Shown here in pieces: positions 47,335-57,022 of a DNA stretch of 64,000 nt. The notes beneath the pieces were generated by a model that did not search any database, was not told the origin of the DNA, and saw nothing but the letters and a program-made list of their open reading frames with translations. The stretch is from Arthrobacter sp. zg-Y1110. Lineage in GTDB: Bacteria; Actinomycetota; Actinomycetes; Actinomycetales; Micrococcaceae. Each line of letters opens with the position of its first letter. Within the stretch, counting starts at the first letter, position 1. The DNA lies in the NCBI RefSeq assembly GCF_025244865.1, contig NZ_CP104272.1, positions 2,480,001-2,544,000 on the forward strand, written 5' to 3'. The translations under genes were made by a program, and so were the position numbers.

Positions 47335-50300
47335 CTAGCGGCGGACGATGGAACGAAGCAGGCGAAGCGCGACTGAAAGCGAGGCCATGTCGTCCTCTTC
47401 CAGGCGGTTTACTTCGCTGAACATCTTGGAGGCGCGCTGCAGGTGGTCGGCATTCTCCTGCTCCCATGCCTGCAGGCGCTCCGACGGATCCGCGCCGGAC
47501 CGGTCAGGGGTAGCCTCCAGCACAGCCACCGTCATATCGGCCACCGTCGAGTACAGGTCATCACGCAGGGCTGCGCGGGCCAGCGACTGCCACCTGTCTT
47601 CCCGGGGCAGCTTCGTGATCCGGTTCAGCAGGTCGTCAATCCCGTACTGGTCGTAGACGGCGTAGTACACGCCGGCGACTTCGTCAGCCGGAACTCCGGT
47701 TGCCTTGCTGGACAGGGCAACATCGAGCAGGCCGAACGACTCGAACTGCTCAGCCCAGTACGTCCCCAGGTCCTTCGGGATGTCCAGCTCGCGGGCCTTC
47801 TGCAGCATGCCTTCCACCCGCTCGGCATCGGAGCCGCGCAGGAAACGCGTCAGGTCCGAGATCAACGGCTGGACGACGGGCCGGAACGCCTCGATGTCCT
47901 CGGCGATGGTTGTTCCCCGGCCAACGTGGTTGACGAACCAGCGCACCGCGCGGTCCAGCAGGCGCCGCAGGTCCAAATGCACCATGGACCAGGTTTCCGT
48001 CGGGAAGCCGGCGGGAAGGCCGCCTAGTTCCGCCAGGACCTTGTCAATGCCGTAGATCTCCCGCAGCGCGGTGAAGGCGCGGGCCGTCTCCGCTTCGGTC
48101 GCTGAGGTTTCCTCGATCACCCGGAAGGCGAAAGTGATGCCGCCGATGTTGATCATGTCGTTGGCCACCACAGTGGAGATGATTTCGCGGCGCAGCGGAT
48201 GGGTGTCCAGCTGGTCCCCGAAACGCTCGACAATCTGCTTCGGGAAATACCGGCGCAGGGTGCCGGCAAAGTAGGGGTCGTCGGCCAGGTTCGAGCGTGT
48301 CAGCGCCTTCGTGAGCTCGATCTTTGCGTACGCCGCAAGCACGGCCAGTTCCGGCGACGTCAGGCCGCCCTCGCCCGCCGCAATGCGTGCGTGCAGTTCC
48401 TGGTTGCCGGGCAGCGCCTCCAGCTCGCGGTCAAGGTCCGCATGTTCCTCGAGCCAGTCCATCAGGCGCTCGAAACTCGGGCTGGATTCCACGACCCGCT
48501 GCCGGTCGTTGAGCAGCAGCATGTTCTGGTCGATGTTGTCCTGCAGGACGAGCTGCCCGACTTCGTCCGTCATCGAGTGAAGGAACTCCGCACGCTCCTG
48601 CGGATCCAACCGGCCGGCCGCGACCATCCGGTCCACGAAGATCTTGATGTTCACTTCGTGGTCCGAGCAGTCCACGCCTGCGGAGTTGTCGATCGCGTCG
48701 GTATTGAGGATGACCCCGGCGCGGGCTGCCTCGATGCGTCCGCGCTGCGTCATTCCCAGGTTTCCGCCTTCGCCGACAACCTTGACCCGGAGGGCCCGGC
48801 CGTCCACGCGGATGGCGTCATTTGCCTTGTCTCCGACATCGGCGGAGGTCTCGGCCGAGGACTTCACGTAGGTGCCGATACCGCCGTTGTAGAGCAGGTC
48901 CACCGGTGCCGTAAGGATGGCTTTCAACAACTCGGGCGGGTTCATCTTGGTTGCCGTGTCGGGCAGGCCCAGAACCTTGCGAACCTCCGACGACAGCGGA
49001 ATGCTCTTGGACTGGCGCGGGAAAATGCCGCCGCCGGCGCTGATCAAGGACTCGTCATAGTCCGCCCACGACGAGCGGGGAAGCTCGAAGAGGCGCTGCC
49101 GTTCGGCATGGGACCGGGCGGCGTCGGGGTTCGGATCCAGGAAGATGTGCCGGTGGTCGAAGGCGGCCACCAGCTTGATGTGTTCGGACAAAAGCATGCC
49201 GTTGCCGAACACGTCGCCGCTCATGTCGCCGACACCCACCACGGTGAAGTCCTGGCTCTGGGTGTCGATACCGAGTTCGCTGAAGTGCCGCTTGACCGAC
49301 TCCCACGCGCCGCGGGCGGTGATGCCCATGGCCTTGTGGTCGTAACCCACGGATCCGCCCGAGGCGAAGGCGTCACCAAGCCAGAAGCCGTAGTCGGCGG
49401 AGATGGAGTTGGCAATGTCGGAGAACGACGCCGTGCCCTTGTCCGCAGCCACCACCAGGTAGCTGTCGTCACCGTCGTGGCGGACCACGCGCTCCGGCGG
49501 CACTACTTCCTCGCCGGACTCCTTGACCACGAGGTTGTCAGTCAGGTCCAGCATGCCCCGGATGAAGGTGCGGTAGCTGTTCTTCCCCTCTTCCATCCAG
49601 GCACCGCGGTCCACTGCGGGATCGGGAAGCTTCTTGGCGTAAAAACCGCCCTTGGCGCCGGTCGGAACGATCACTGCGTTCTTTACCGTCTGGGCCTTGA
49701 CCAGCCCCAGGACTTCGGTGCGGAAGTCTTCGCGCCGGTCGGACCAGCGCAGCCCGCCGCGGGCTACCTCGCCGAAGCGCAGGTGCACGCCTTCCACCCG
49801 TGGCGAGTAGACCCAGATTTCGTACTTCGGGCGGGGGAACGGAGCGCCGTCGATGGCTCCGGTGTTCAGCTTGAAACTGACGTACGCCTTGTCCTGGTAG
49901 AAATTGGTGCGCAGCGTGGCGTTGATCAGGGTGGCAAAGGTACGCAGCACGCGGTCGGCGTCGAGCGTCGGCACCTGCTCGAGGCCAGCCTCCAGGGCGG
50001 CGCCGGCCTGCTCGACGGCGGCCCGCCGCTCGTCCTCCGTCAGGTCCGGATCAAAGCGTCCTTCGAAGAGCGCGATCAGCGCACGGGCGACGTCGGGGTT
50101 CGCCAGCAGTGTGCCTGCCACGAAACCGTAGGAGTTCGCCGTGCCGACCTGGCGCATGTACTTTGCGTACGCCCGAAGGATGACCACCTGGCGCCAGCGC
50201 AGTCCCTGCCGCAGGATCAACCGGTCAAAAGCGTCGGACTCGGCAGTCCCGGACAAACCGGCACGGAAGGCTTCGGCCAGCAGGGAACCGGTCTCCATCG

Positions 50301-52191
50301 GATCGATGCCGGCCGGGTATACGAGGCCCAGGTCGTAAAGGTAGAAGGTCGTACCGTCGCCCCGCCGGATCTCGAAGGGCCGTTCGTCGAGCACTTCCAA
50401 CCCGAGGTTGTGCAGGAACGGCAGGATCTGGGTCAGCGATTTCGGCTCGGTCAGGTAAAGCTTCAGCCGGGCGTCCTCGGGGCCTTCACCTTCGGTGCCG
50501 GCGTCGTCGGTGCCGGACGGAATGTAGACGAACAGTTCCGGCGCGGTTTCGGGGCGGGCGAGCCGTGCTTCGAAGCGGGCAATGTCCTCCAGTGCGTCTT
50601 CGACTTCGTAGGCCACGCGGTAGGCGGCCGGGAAGGCGTCAGCCCAGAGAGCGGAGAGCTTTTCTGCCTCCTGGCGGGAGAACTGGGTGCGGACTACCTC
50701 TTCGATGCCCTCGCTCCACGACCGTGTCGCCTGCACGAGCCGTGCCTGAAGTTCAGCGGCGTCAACGTCGGTGATTTCCTGGCCGCGGGGAAGCCGGATC
50801 CGGAAGAAGAGGCGGGCGAGGGCGGATTCCGTCATCCGTGCTTCGAAATCGATGGACTCTGCGTTGAAGGTGGAGCGCAGTTCATCCTGGATACGCAGCC
50901 GGACCGGCGTGGTGTAGCGGTCGCGGGGCAGGAAGACGATGGCGGACATGAACCGGCCGTAGATGTCCGGCCGGAGGAACAACCGCGTGCGCCGCCGCTC
51001 CTGAAGGCGAAGGATGGCCAGGGACGTATCCAGCAGCGTCGAGGGGTCGATCTGGAAGAGTTCGTCGCGCGGGTAGGTTTCCAGGATGGAGAGCAGGTCC
51101 TTGCCCGAATGCGAATCGGCCGGGAAACCGCAGGTACGCATCACATCGCGGACCTTGTCCCGGACGATCGGGATGCTGCGCACGGAGCCGGTATAGGCAC
51201 CGGTGGCGAAGAGCCCGATAAAACGGCGTTCACCGTTGACGTTGCCCTGCTCGTCGAATCGCTTGACCCCGAGGTAATCGAGGTAGGCGGGCCGGTGCAC
51301 GGTGGAACGTGAGTTGGCTTTCGTAATCACCAGGGCGCGCTTTTCACGTGCCTTTGCGCGGCCTGCACCGGTCAGTCGCTGGACCCGCCGGGTGGAGTGC
51401 AGGCGCAGCAGCCCCAGACCGCTGCCTTCAGTGGGACGGAGGGCATCTTCGCCGTCTTCGGTGATGAGGTCGTATTCCCGGTAGCCCAGGAAGGTGAAGT
51501 TACCGTTGTCCAGCCACGTCAGCAGTTCGCGTGCCTGCTGCAGGTCGGGGATGTCCCGGGCCCCGGGCACCGCTTCGAGGGAACGTGCAATCTCGTGCAC
51601 CTTCGAGCGCATGGCCGGCCAGTCCGAGACCGCGATCCGCACGTCGCCCAGCACCTTCTGCAGGCCTTCGACGAGTTCGGAGCGCTTCTCCTCGTCGGTA
51701 ATGCGGGCAACATCGATGGCTATCCAGGATTCCACCTTGGTGGTGCCGCCGTCGCCGCCCAAGAGGTCGGCCAGGTTCGGCAGGGCGGCGGTGTCGCCGC
51801 TGGAGACGCCGGCTGCAGCGGGAACCCGCTGCACCTGCTGCAGCTCCCCGGTCCGGGGATCCCGGGTGGCCAGGAAAATGGGGTGCACTACCAGCCGGAT
51901 AGCGGCGTTGCGGCGCACCACCTCTGCCGTAACGGAGTCGACAAGGAAGGGCATGTCATCCGTGACAATAAGGATGACGCTGGTGTCGCCTTGATCCACC
52001 ATGTCGACGGCGGCGGTGCCTTCGGCGCGGGTCAGCGCCAGTTCCATGTGCTTCTGCGCCCGCTCCCTTAGGACCGACGGCGCGTAGGCCTGCGCATCTT
52101 CACGCGCCAGATGCTCGTAGTAGTTCCCGATGAATTCATCCAGGGAAGTGTCCGAACTGAAAAGATCCGCGATGCGGGATCCTGACGACAT
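47335..52191 (-). CDS. gdh: NAD-specific glutamate dehydrogenase, large (about 180 kDa) type
   Basis: This 1618-residue enzyme of the GDH_L180 family converts glutamate to 2-oxoglutarate and ammonia with NAD. It has a regulatory N-terminal half with ACT-like domains, then the catalytic core: GGLRWSDRREDFRTEVLGL, VKNAVIVPTGAKGGF and VVGVGDMSGDVFGNGM. Family hallmarks late in the protein include DWLEEHADLDR. Length is standard. The gene appears to be a single unit; the next upstream gene is 61 bases away on the same strand. Confidence 0.94.
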   Translation of the reverse strand: MSSGSRIADLFSSDTSLDEFIGNYYEHLAREDAQAYAPSVLRERAQKHMELALTRAEGTAAVDMVDQGDTSVILIVTDDMPFLVDSVTAEVVRRNAAIRLVVHPIFLATRDPRTGELQQVQRVPAAAGVSSGDTAALPNLADLLGGDGGTTKVESWIAIDVARITDEEKRSELVEGLQKVLGDVRIAVSDWPAMRSKVHEIARSLEAVPGARDIPDLQQARELLTWLDNGNFTFLGYREYDLITEDGEDALRPTEGSGLGLLRLHSTRRVQRLTGAGRAKAREKRALVITKANSRSTVHRPAYLDYLGVKRFDEQGNVNGERRFIGLFATGAYTGSVRSIPIVRDKVRDVMRTCGFPADSHSGKDLLSILETYPRDELFQIDPSTLLDTSLAILRLQERRRTRLFLRPDIYGRFMSAIVFLPRDRYTTPVRLRIQDELRSTFNAESIDFEARMTESALARLFFRIRLPRGQEITDVDAAELQARLVQATRSWSEGIEEVVRTQFSRQEAEKLSALWADAFPAAYRVAYEVEDALEDIARFEARLARPETAPELFVYIPSGTDDAGTEGEGPEDARLKLYLTEPKSLTQILPFLHNLGLEVLDERPFEIRRGDGTTFYLYDLGLVYPAGIDPMETGSLLAEAFRAGLSGTAESDAFDRLILRQGLRWRQVVILRAYAKYMRQVGTANSYGFVAGTLLANPDVARALIALFEGRFDPDLTEDERRAAVEQAGAALEAGLEQVPTLDADRVLRTFATLINATLRTNFYQDKAYVSFKLNTGAIDGAPFPRPKYEIWVYSPRVEGVHLRFGEVARGGLRWSDRREDFRTEVLGLVKAQTVKNAVIVPTGAKGGFYAKKLPDPAVDRGAWMEEGKNSYRTFIRGMLDLTDNLVVKESGEEVVPPERVVRHDGDDSYLVVAADKGTASFSDIANSISADYGFWLGDAFASGGSVGYDHKAMGITARGAWESVKRHFSELGIDTQSQDFTVVGVGDMSGDVFGNGMLLSEHIKLVAAFDHRHIFLDPNPDAARSHAERQRLFELPRSSWADYDESLISAGGGIFPRQSKSIPLSSEVRKVLGLPDTATKMNPPELLKAILTAPVDLLYNGGIGTYVKSSAETSADVGDKANDAIRVDGRALRVKVVGEGGNLGMTQRGRIEAARAGVILNTDAIDNSAGVDCSDHEVNIKIFVDRMVAAGRLDPQERAEFLHSMTDEVGQLVLQDNIDQNMLLLNDRQRVVESSPSFERLMDWLEEHADLDRELEALPGNQELHARIAAGEGGLTSPELAVLAAYAKIELTKALTRSNLADDPYFAGTLRRYFPKQIVERFGDQLDTHPLRREIISTVVANDMINIGGITFAFRVIEETSATEAETARAFTALREIYGIDKVLAELGGLPAGFPTETWSMVHLDLRRLLDRAVRWFVNHVGRGTTIAEDIEAFRPVVQPLISDLTRFLRGSDAERVEGMLQKARELDIPKDLGTYWAEQFESFGLLDVALSSKATGVPADEVAGVYYAVYDQYGIDDLLNRITKLPREDRWQSLARAALRDDLYSTVADMTVAVLEATPDRSGADPSERLQAWEQENADHLQRASKMFSEVNRLEEDDMASLSVALRLLRSIVRR

Positions 52192-52252
52192 GTAATACGC
52201 CTCCGATAGTACTTACATCCGGCTGCCCCGTTGCAGCCTCTTCTTATCGAGC

Positions 52253-53578
52253 CTAGCCTCGAATGCGCCAAAGGTCACTTTGCCCCGTCCGGCGTGCGCC
52301 GCGGCGGCGTCGGGGAACCTGCACGCCTGCCAGCTCCGCTATGGCCAACCGGAGGACCGACGCCGGCGCGGTTTCCAGCAGCGCGGTCCCGGAGAGCAGG
52401 GAAGCATCGGCGGCGTCGTAGTCGGCCGGAAGGAAAGCGGCGATTTCCCCTCCCGGCCCAAACCTTTCCCACGCTCCGCGCAGCTGGCTTTCGGGCTGCC
52501 GTCCAACGGATGAGGCCCGGACCTTGTTCAACACGACCCGCGGCTCCACGGTCGGAACCGCCGCGGTGAGATCCGACAGGGCCCGGACCAGGCGGGGAAC
52601 TCCCACGGAGTCGGCGGCACCCACCGCGTAAACGGTGTCCGCGGCGTCGAGTAGCAGCAGGGTGGAGGCGTTGCGGCGCGGGGCCATGGTGTCGAAGCTC
52701 AGTTCCTCGTCTGTCTCCAGGGAGAATCCGCAGTCCACGATGGTCAGGTCGGCAACCCGGCGTGCCGCATCGAGGACGCCCGCGAGCGCCGCGGGGCGCA
52801 GTTCCACCCAACGGTCAGAGCGGGTGATACCGGTAAGCACTGCCAGCCGCTGCCCCCGCAGGGAAACACTGGCCGAAATCCTGCGCAGCGCGGCGTCGTC
52901 GAGCAGCCCCTGGTCGGCAAGGCGGCAGGCCTGTGCCACCCCGGCGGATTCGTCTAGGAGGCCGAGGCTCACCGCCACGCTGGAGCCGTAGGTGTCTGCG
53001 TCAATAAGGAGCACCTCCGCGCCGGCAGCAGCCGCTTCGGCCGCCAGATTGACGGCCAGCGTGGTCCTGCCCGGTGCCCCTGCCGGACCCCAGACAGCGG
53101 TGACGGTGCCCCTGCCACCGTCCGGTTCCGCGGCGTCTGCCGGTCCCGGTCCCGTGCTGCCGGCACCAAATGCCGAGGCAGGGTCGGCGAGCGCGTTGCT
53201 GCCTGCCGCAGCCCTGCCTTCCACATCCTGGTCCAACGCCCGTACGGCAGCGGCAATCAATTCGGCGAGCGCGCCCGGGTCAACTCCGCCGGGGGCATTG
53301 ACTATCCGCAGGGCGTCCAGCCGGGGCCGAAGCACCGGATCGTCGGTGAGCGCCACGAGGGCCACCCCGGCCGCGGCCAGCCGTTCCGCCAGTGCCGCGG
53401 TAAGGTCCCCGGCCTCGTCGACGACGACGGCGGCACGCACGATCCCGCTTTGCGACACAGCCACGAGCTCCGTCAGTTCCGTGCACCGCCGGACCACCGT
53501 GACAGGTCCCTGCAGGCGTTCCAACCCGTCAAGGACACCGGCGGTGGCGGCCCCCACCGTAGCGACAGGGATATTCAC
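52253..53578 (-). CDS. CpaE/Ssd-like MinD-family ATPase
   Basis: This 441-residue protein has an N-terminal receiver-like domain (about 1-120), an alanine-rich linker and a MinD/CpaE ATPase domain from about 158 (VTAVWGPAGAPGRTTLAVNLA). The deviant P-loop has no lysine: GRT replaces GKT and the leading K is also missing, as in the mycobacterial Ssd proteins. LLIDADTYGSSVAVSLG is intact. CpaE proteins localise Tad pilus machinery or affect septation. The tad operon itself is 33 kb away. It overlaps the SAF-domain gene (GTGA). Confidence 0.8.
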   Translation of the reverse strand: MNIPVATVGAATAGVLDGLERLQGPVTVVRRCTELTELVAVSQSGIVRAAVVVDEAGDLTAALAERLAAAGVALVALTDDPVLRPRLDALRIVNAPGGVDPGALAELIAAAVRALDQDVEGRAAAGSNALADPASAFGAGSTGPGPADAAEPDGGRGTVTAVWGPAGAPGRTTLAVNLAAEAAAAGAEVLLIDADTYGSSVAVSLGLLDESAGVAQACRLADQGLLDDAALRRISASVSLRGQRLAVLTGITRSDRWVELRPAALAGVLDAARRVADLTIVDCGFSLETDEELSFDTMAPRRNASTLLLLDAADTVYAVGAADSVGVPRLVRALSDLTAAVPTVEPRVVLNKVRASSVGRQPESQLRGAWERFGPGGEIAAFLPADYDAADASLLSGTALLETAPASVLRLAIAELAGVQVPRRRRGARRTGQSDLWRIRG

Positions 53579-54234
53579 GAGCCTGAGGAGGGGTTGTGGA
53601 CCACGGTGATCTTGGCCTGGTTGGACAACGCGCTCAGGAGCAGCGGGAGGTCCGAATCGTCAACGAGGACCAGGAGCTCCGTACTGCGATTGGCGCCCAG
53701 GGCGGACTCCGTGACGGTTAGCTCCGATATTTCGGCCGCTTCGATCAGCTGCTTCGGCTCGTCGAACCCGTTGCGGGCATTGGGCATGGCCGCCCAGATG
53801 TCCACGCGTGATCCTGCCTCGGTGCTGGCAGGCAGCGGGTCCTCGACCCGCAGGCCGACGGGCTTGCGGTCCAGCGAGTCCCGTTCCACCAGTGCGGACC
53901 GGGCCACCAGTTCCCCCTGCCGAAGCGCTGCACCCGCTACGGCGTCCTCCGGCAGGCCCGCGGCAATGGGGAGGTAAAGCTCTTCGGCGTTACCCAGCCG
54001 GACCGGCACCGCAACCAGGTCTTCGGCACCGATAGGCGCCCCCGGAGGAATATCGTGCTTCACGGCATAGACGTCCGTGGTCCGGTCGGCGCTGTCCACC
54101 AGCGTCACGACGCCGGCGATGGACCCGAGCACCAACAGGATCCCGAGCAGGAGCCGCGGGTCCCGCCATGACGGCTTGCGCAGCCGTGCCGCCGCCGGCT
54201 CCGCCCCCGGTGTGCGGTGGTCAGTCAGACTCAT
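53575..54234 (-). CDS. SAF-domain pilus assembly protein, CpaB/RcpC-like
   Basis: This 219-residue protein has an N-terminal membrane anchor (RLLLGILLVLGSIAGVVTLV, about 32-51) and an outer SAF domain with DIPPGAPIGAEDLVAVPV, then GELVARSALV and a second half with SRVDIWA. This fits CpaB/RcpC, which lines the Tad outer channel in Gram-negatives and stays with cpaE in actinobacteria. ATG at 54234 was chosen over the open frame to 54384, because the anchor is then near the start. It overlaps the CpaE-like gene by four bases. Confidence 0.75.
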   Translation of the reverse strand: MSLTDHRTPGAEPAAARLRKPSWRDPRLLLGILLVLGSIAGVVTLVDSADRTTDVYAVKHDIPPGAPIGAEDLVAVPVRLGNAEELYLPIAAGLPEDAVAGAALRQGELVARSALVERDSLDRKPVGLRVEDPLPASTEAGSRVDIWAAMPNARNGFDEPKQLIEAAEISELTVTESALGANRSTELLVLVDDSDLPLLLSALSNQAKITVVHNPSSGS

Positions 54235-54444
54235 GCTCCCCCGTTTCCACTGCAATCCCCCTTGCCCCGCGCCGGGGGCCTCATTCGGGTCATTGTGGAG
54301 GAAGCGCAGCGGGAAGGAAACGGTGGTTTTCAGGAAAGTCGAATCTGTGGATAACCCATCAGCAGCATCCTGCTGGTGCCACACTGGTGCTGCTGGTATA
54401 CAACGGGTGCAAGCCGCAGTGGTGCGGTGCGAAAGGTGAGTGCC

Positions 54445-54678
54445 GTGGGCGATAAGAGATTCCTGACGCTGGCAGATGTCGCCGAGGTGCTGAACATATC
54501 CTCCTCGCAGACGTATGCCCTGGTCCGCAGCGGAGAACTTCCCGCCATTCAGATCGGCGGCAGGGGCCAGTGGCGGGTCGAGTCGCAGCAGCTCGAAGAC
54601 TATATTTCCCGGGCCTACCGGAAGTCCGCTGCGGCAGTCCGGCAGGGTATCCAGGTGGAGGAGAACGCGGGGAGCTGA
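54445..54678 (+). CDS. BldC-like helix-turn-helix DNA-binding protein
   Basis: This 77-residue protein has a MerR-type winged helix (FLTLADVAEVLNISSSQTYALV, then RSGELPAIQIGGRGQWRVE). This build is shared by BldC and by small excisionases. No phage genes are near, so the BldC role as a chromosomal regulator is more likely. GTG at 54445 has AAAGG eight bases upstream; a GTG at 54436 overlaps that site. Confidence 0.82.
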   Translation: MGDKRFLTLADVAEVLNISSSQTYALVRSGELPAIQIGGRGQWRVESQQLEDYISRAYRKSAAAVRQGIQVEENAGS

Positions 54679-54714
54679 ACAGGAGCAGGCTGCGTCGCCG
54701 TCTCCGGGACCCGG

Positions 54715-55281
54715 TCACTCCCATCCGTTGTGCTGTTGTGACAGCACCGCTGCCACCGTGGCAGTCGGCAGGACATAGACACCCGTGACGTTTGCGCTGC
54801 GCCGAGGCTGGTCAGACGGCATAACCGCCAGTTCCAGGAAGTCGCTGCCCACCCTGTCGATCGTCCCGTACAGGGCACGGTCAGCCGGCGCCCCGGCGGA
54901 ACGGACGACGACGGCGCTGCGGTCCCGGGCGATGCTGCGCAGTGCGGAGGTCACCCCTAGCCGCACGTTCCCCGCCGTGGGACTCGCGAACCGGTCCATG
55001 CCCCTGACGGCAACCACCTGGGACAACACCGCCAACGCTGCACCGCGTTCCTGCTCAAGCGACACCCATCCTTCCCCAACATGCCTCAGGATCCCGCGCA
55101 GCATCCCTGCTGTTCCGAGATCGAAGACCAGTTGCTTCCCGCTTTGGCTGCGCAGCCTGTCCTGCAAACTGATTCCGCGCAGTTCCATCCGCACACGGTC
55201 TGAAATCTCGCTCTCGGCTGCCAGCCCGGCAGCTGCGGCAAGCTGTGCCTCCATGTCCCTGAACAGGGCGTCCCATCGCAT
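54715..55281 (-). CDS. Conserved protein of unknown function
   Basis: This 188-residue predicted soluble protein begins MRWDALFRDMEAQLAAA. It has a helical front, then beta-rich parts with GILRHVGEGWVSL and ALYGTIDRVGSDFLELAVM, each GxxxxVGxxxxxL, which look like two Sm- or barrel-like repeats. I recognise no named family. It is convergent with the BldC-like gene. Confidence 0.7.
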   Translation of the reverse strand: MRWDALFRDMEAQLAAAAGLAAESEISDRVRMELRGISLQDRLRSQSGKQLVFDLGTAGMLRGILRHVGEGWVSLEQERGAALAVLSQVVAVRGMDRFASPTAGNVRLGVTSALRSIARDRSAVVVRSAGAPADRALYGTIDRVGSDFLELAVMPSDQPRRSANVTGVYVLPTATVAAVLSQQHNGWE

Positions 55282-55494
55282 CGCCCAAGGCTAGCGTCCA
55301 CGAAGCCTGTTCAACCACTCTGGACACCGGTCGAACCGAAGTGTAGACACGGGCATCACACAGGCCAGACGGCACCAAAAAACCTCTAGAGCTATCAAAC
55401 GTCAGCTAATCGAATCGAAACGAACCAAATAAGCCTAAACGGCTAGAACGATCCCCCGAGTACCTCGGCTCTCCTCTCCAGATCGGAGAATGCA

Positions 55495-56289
55495 ATGACC
55501 GGATCCACCTCCCGCCCCGGGCTGGCTGCGGACGCACTTGCAACCGCAGCCGCAGCAGCGCTTGGCCTGCTGCTCTTGTGGTGCGGAACCCGAATGCTGC
55601 CGGACGCTGCCGTAGCAGGTTCGGTCTTGTTCTCCCCCGGTCCGCTCTCCGAAGCTCCGCTTTCCCGGGCCTCGCTGACCCAGCTTGCCGGGTTCTGCGC
55701 CGCCGCGGCAGGCCTGCTGCTCACGTTCTGGTGGGTGCTGGGATTTACCTGCGCCCTGGCCGGGTGCCTCCTGCACCGCTTCGGGTTCCGGACAGCCGGC
55801 ACGTGGACCCTCTCCCTGGCCCCAGGGCCGCTGCGCCGGCTGGCAACAGCTGCGCTGGGAATCTCGTTGGCGGCCGGCGGCACGTTGGGCGCGGTGCCGG
55901 GGGCAGGCGCAACCGCGGCAGCGGTGCCCGGGGCACCGGCGTTCGCCCGCACGGGCATCCCGGTTGGACAGAATGCCGCGCAAGCCACTCCTCCGGAGCC
56001 GGGATCCGCTGATCCTGCCGAAGCCATTTCTCCGCTTTGGCGTCCTTCGCCCCCGCAGCCTGCGGCCGGCGGCCTGCTCACGGGTGTTCCTCGGCCGGAC
56101 GAGCGCGAAGTCGTGGTTGCGGCGGGAGACACCCTATGGTCACTGGCCGCTTCGCAACTGGGGCCCCAGGCCACGGACGCGGAGACAGCCGCCCTCTGGC
56201 CCCGCTGGTACGAACTGAACCGCGAGGTCATTGGTCCGGATCCCGGCCTGATCCGTCCCGGCCAGGTTCTGGCCGTCCCGCCTCCTTGA
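55495..56289 (+). CDS. LysM-domain membrane protein
   Basis: This 264-residue protein has N-terminal hydrophobic segments (about 10-28, 60-85 and 115-145) and a proline-alanine-rich linker. A C-terminal LysM domain follows (about 210-262, VVVAAGDTLWSLAASQLG, with NREVIGPDPGLIRPGQVLAVP). LysM binds N-acetylglucosamine polymers, so it probably tethers the membrane to peptidoglycan. It precedes the Rv3235-family gene. Confidence 0.82.
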   Translation: MTGSTSRPGLAADALATAAAAALGLLLLWCGTRMLPDAAVAGSVLFSPGPLSEAPLSRASLTQLAGFCAAAAGLLLTFWWVLGFTCALAGCLLHRFGFRTAGTWTLSLAPGPLRRLATAALGISLAAGGTLGAVPGAGATAAAVPGAPAFARTGIPVGQNAAQATPPEPGSADPAEAISPLWRPSPPQPAAGGLLTGVPRPDEREVVVAAGDTLWSLAASQLGPQATDAETAALWPRWYELNREVIGPDPGLIRPGQVLAVPPP

Positions 56290-56342
56290 ACCTCTCCCCC
56301 GCTGTCCACCGGCCGGCGGTGCTCCAGCGCACCGGCCCGCCA

Positions 56343-56370
56343 CCGGAATCCACCAACCGGAATCCACCAA
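56343..56370 (+). repeat. Two tandem copies of a 14-bp unit
   Basis: The unit CCGGAATCCACCAA occurs at 56343-56356 and again at 56357-56370 with no spacer, between the LysM gene and the next gene. It is short and of unknown meaning. Confidence 0.75.
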
Positions 56371-56403
56371 CCGCACCGCTCCCGCGCAAGGAAAGGACGC
56401 ACC

Positions 56404-57003
56404 ATGACCAGCGTGATATTCCTTCCCGCTCCCGATGCCCCGGCCGGACCGGCGCAACCGGGCCAGCCGGGTGCTGAAGGCGATGCGGGGCCCATCGCTG
56501 TCTATCTGGCCCCTTCACAGGAGCTGCTTCCAGCTCCCGTCCCCGCAAGACCGCGCGAACGTTACGCTGTCCCCGGCGAAGCGGATCCGCTGCACCGTCC
56601 TGCCGCCGGAGCCGCCAACTGGGCATCGAACCCCGCAGACGATGCCCGGGTGAAAGCCATCAGCCAATCCGTGGCACTCGCCGCGCTGGAGGTCCTGGGC
56701 GGTGCCCGCCCGCTGCAGCAGATGGCCCGTTGGCTCGATCCCGAAAACTACGAACGGCTGCAGCTGCGCGCCAACCTCGTCCGCGGGCTGCAGCACAATC
56801 CCCAGGGACGGTCCAGGACAGCGCCCGATCCGCAGCTGCTGCACCGCAGCGTACGCATCCGATCCTGCCGCCTCTGCCCGGTGTCGGAAGGAATCTACGA
56901 GGCCACGGTAGTGGCACTGGAACACGAAAGAGCCCGCGCCGTCGCGCTGAGGGTTCAGCTGCGGCGCGGGCTCTGGAAGGTTACTGCCTTGGAGATCGGC
57001 TAA
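56404..57003 (+). CDS. Rv3235 family protein
   Basis: This 199-residue cytoplasmic protein has a proline-rich N-terminus and a domain from about 80 (QSVALAALEVLGGARPLQQMARWLDPENYERL, given as its first and last blocks). It ends with IRSCRLCPVSEGIYEATVV and a long beta strand. The family is found beside secA across actinobacteria; its function is unknown. It is convergent with secA with 20 bases between. The ATG lies seven bases after AAAGGAC. Confidence 0.85.
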   Translation: MTSVIFLPAPDAPAGPAQPGQPGAEGDAGPIAVYLAPSQELLPAPVPARPRERYAVPGEADPLHRPAAGAANWASNPADDARVKAISQSVALAALEVLGGARPLQQMARWLDPENYERLQLRANLVRGLQHNPQGRSRTAPDPQLLHRSVRIRSCRLCPVSEGIYEATVVALEHERARAVALRVQLRRGLWKVTALEIG

Positions 57004-57022
57004 CCGGCCCGGTAAAGCGGGT

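Noticed and set aside
48199-51312. 1037-codon open frame on the plus strand
   Set aside because: It lies wholly antisense to the glutamate dehydrogenase gene. Open antisense frames arise readily in G+C-rich genes, the protein resembles no family, and there is no ribosome binding site.
54445-54678. Excisionase marking an integrated element
   Set aside because: The fold is shared with BldC, and there is no integrase, attachment-site repeat or phage gene nearby.
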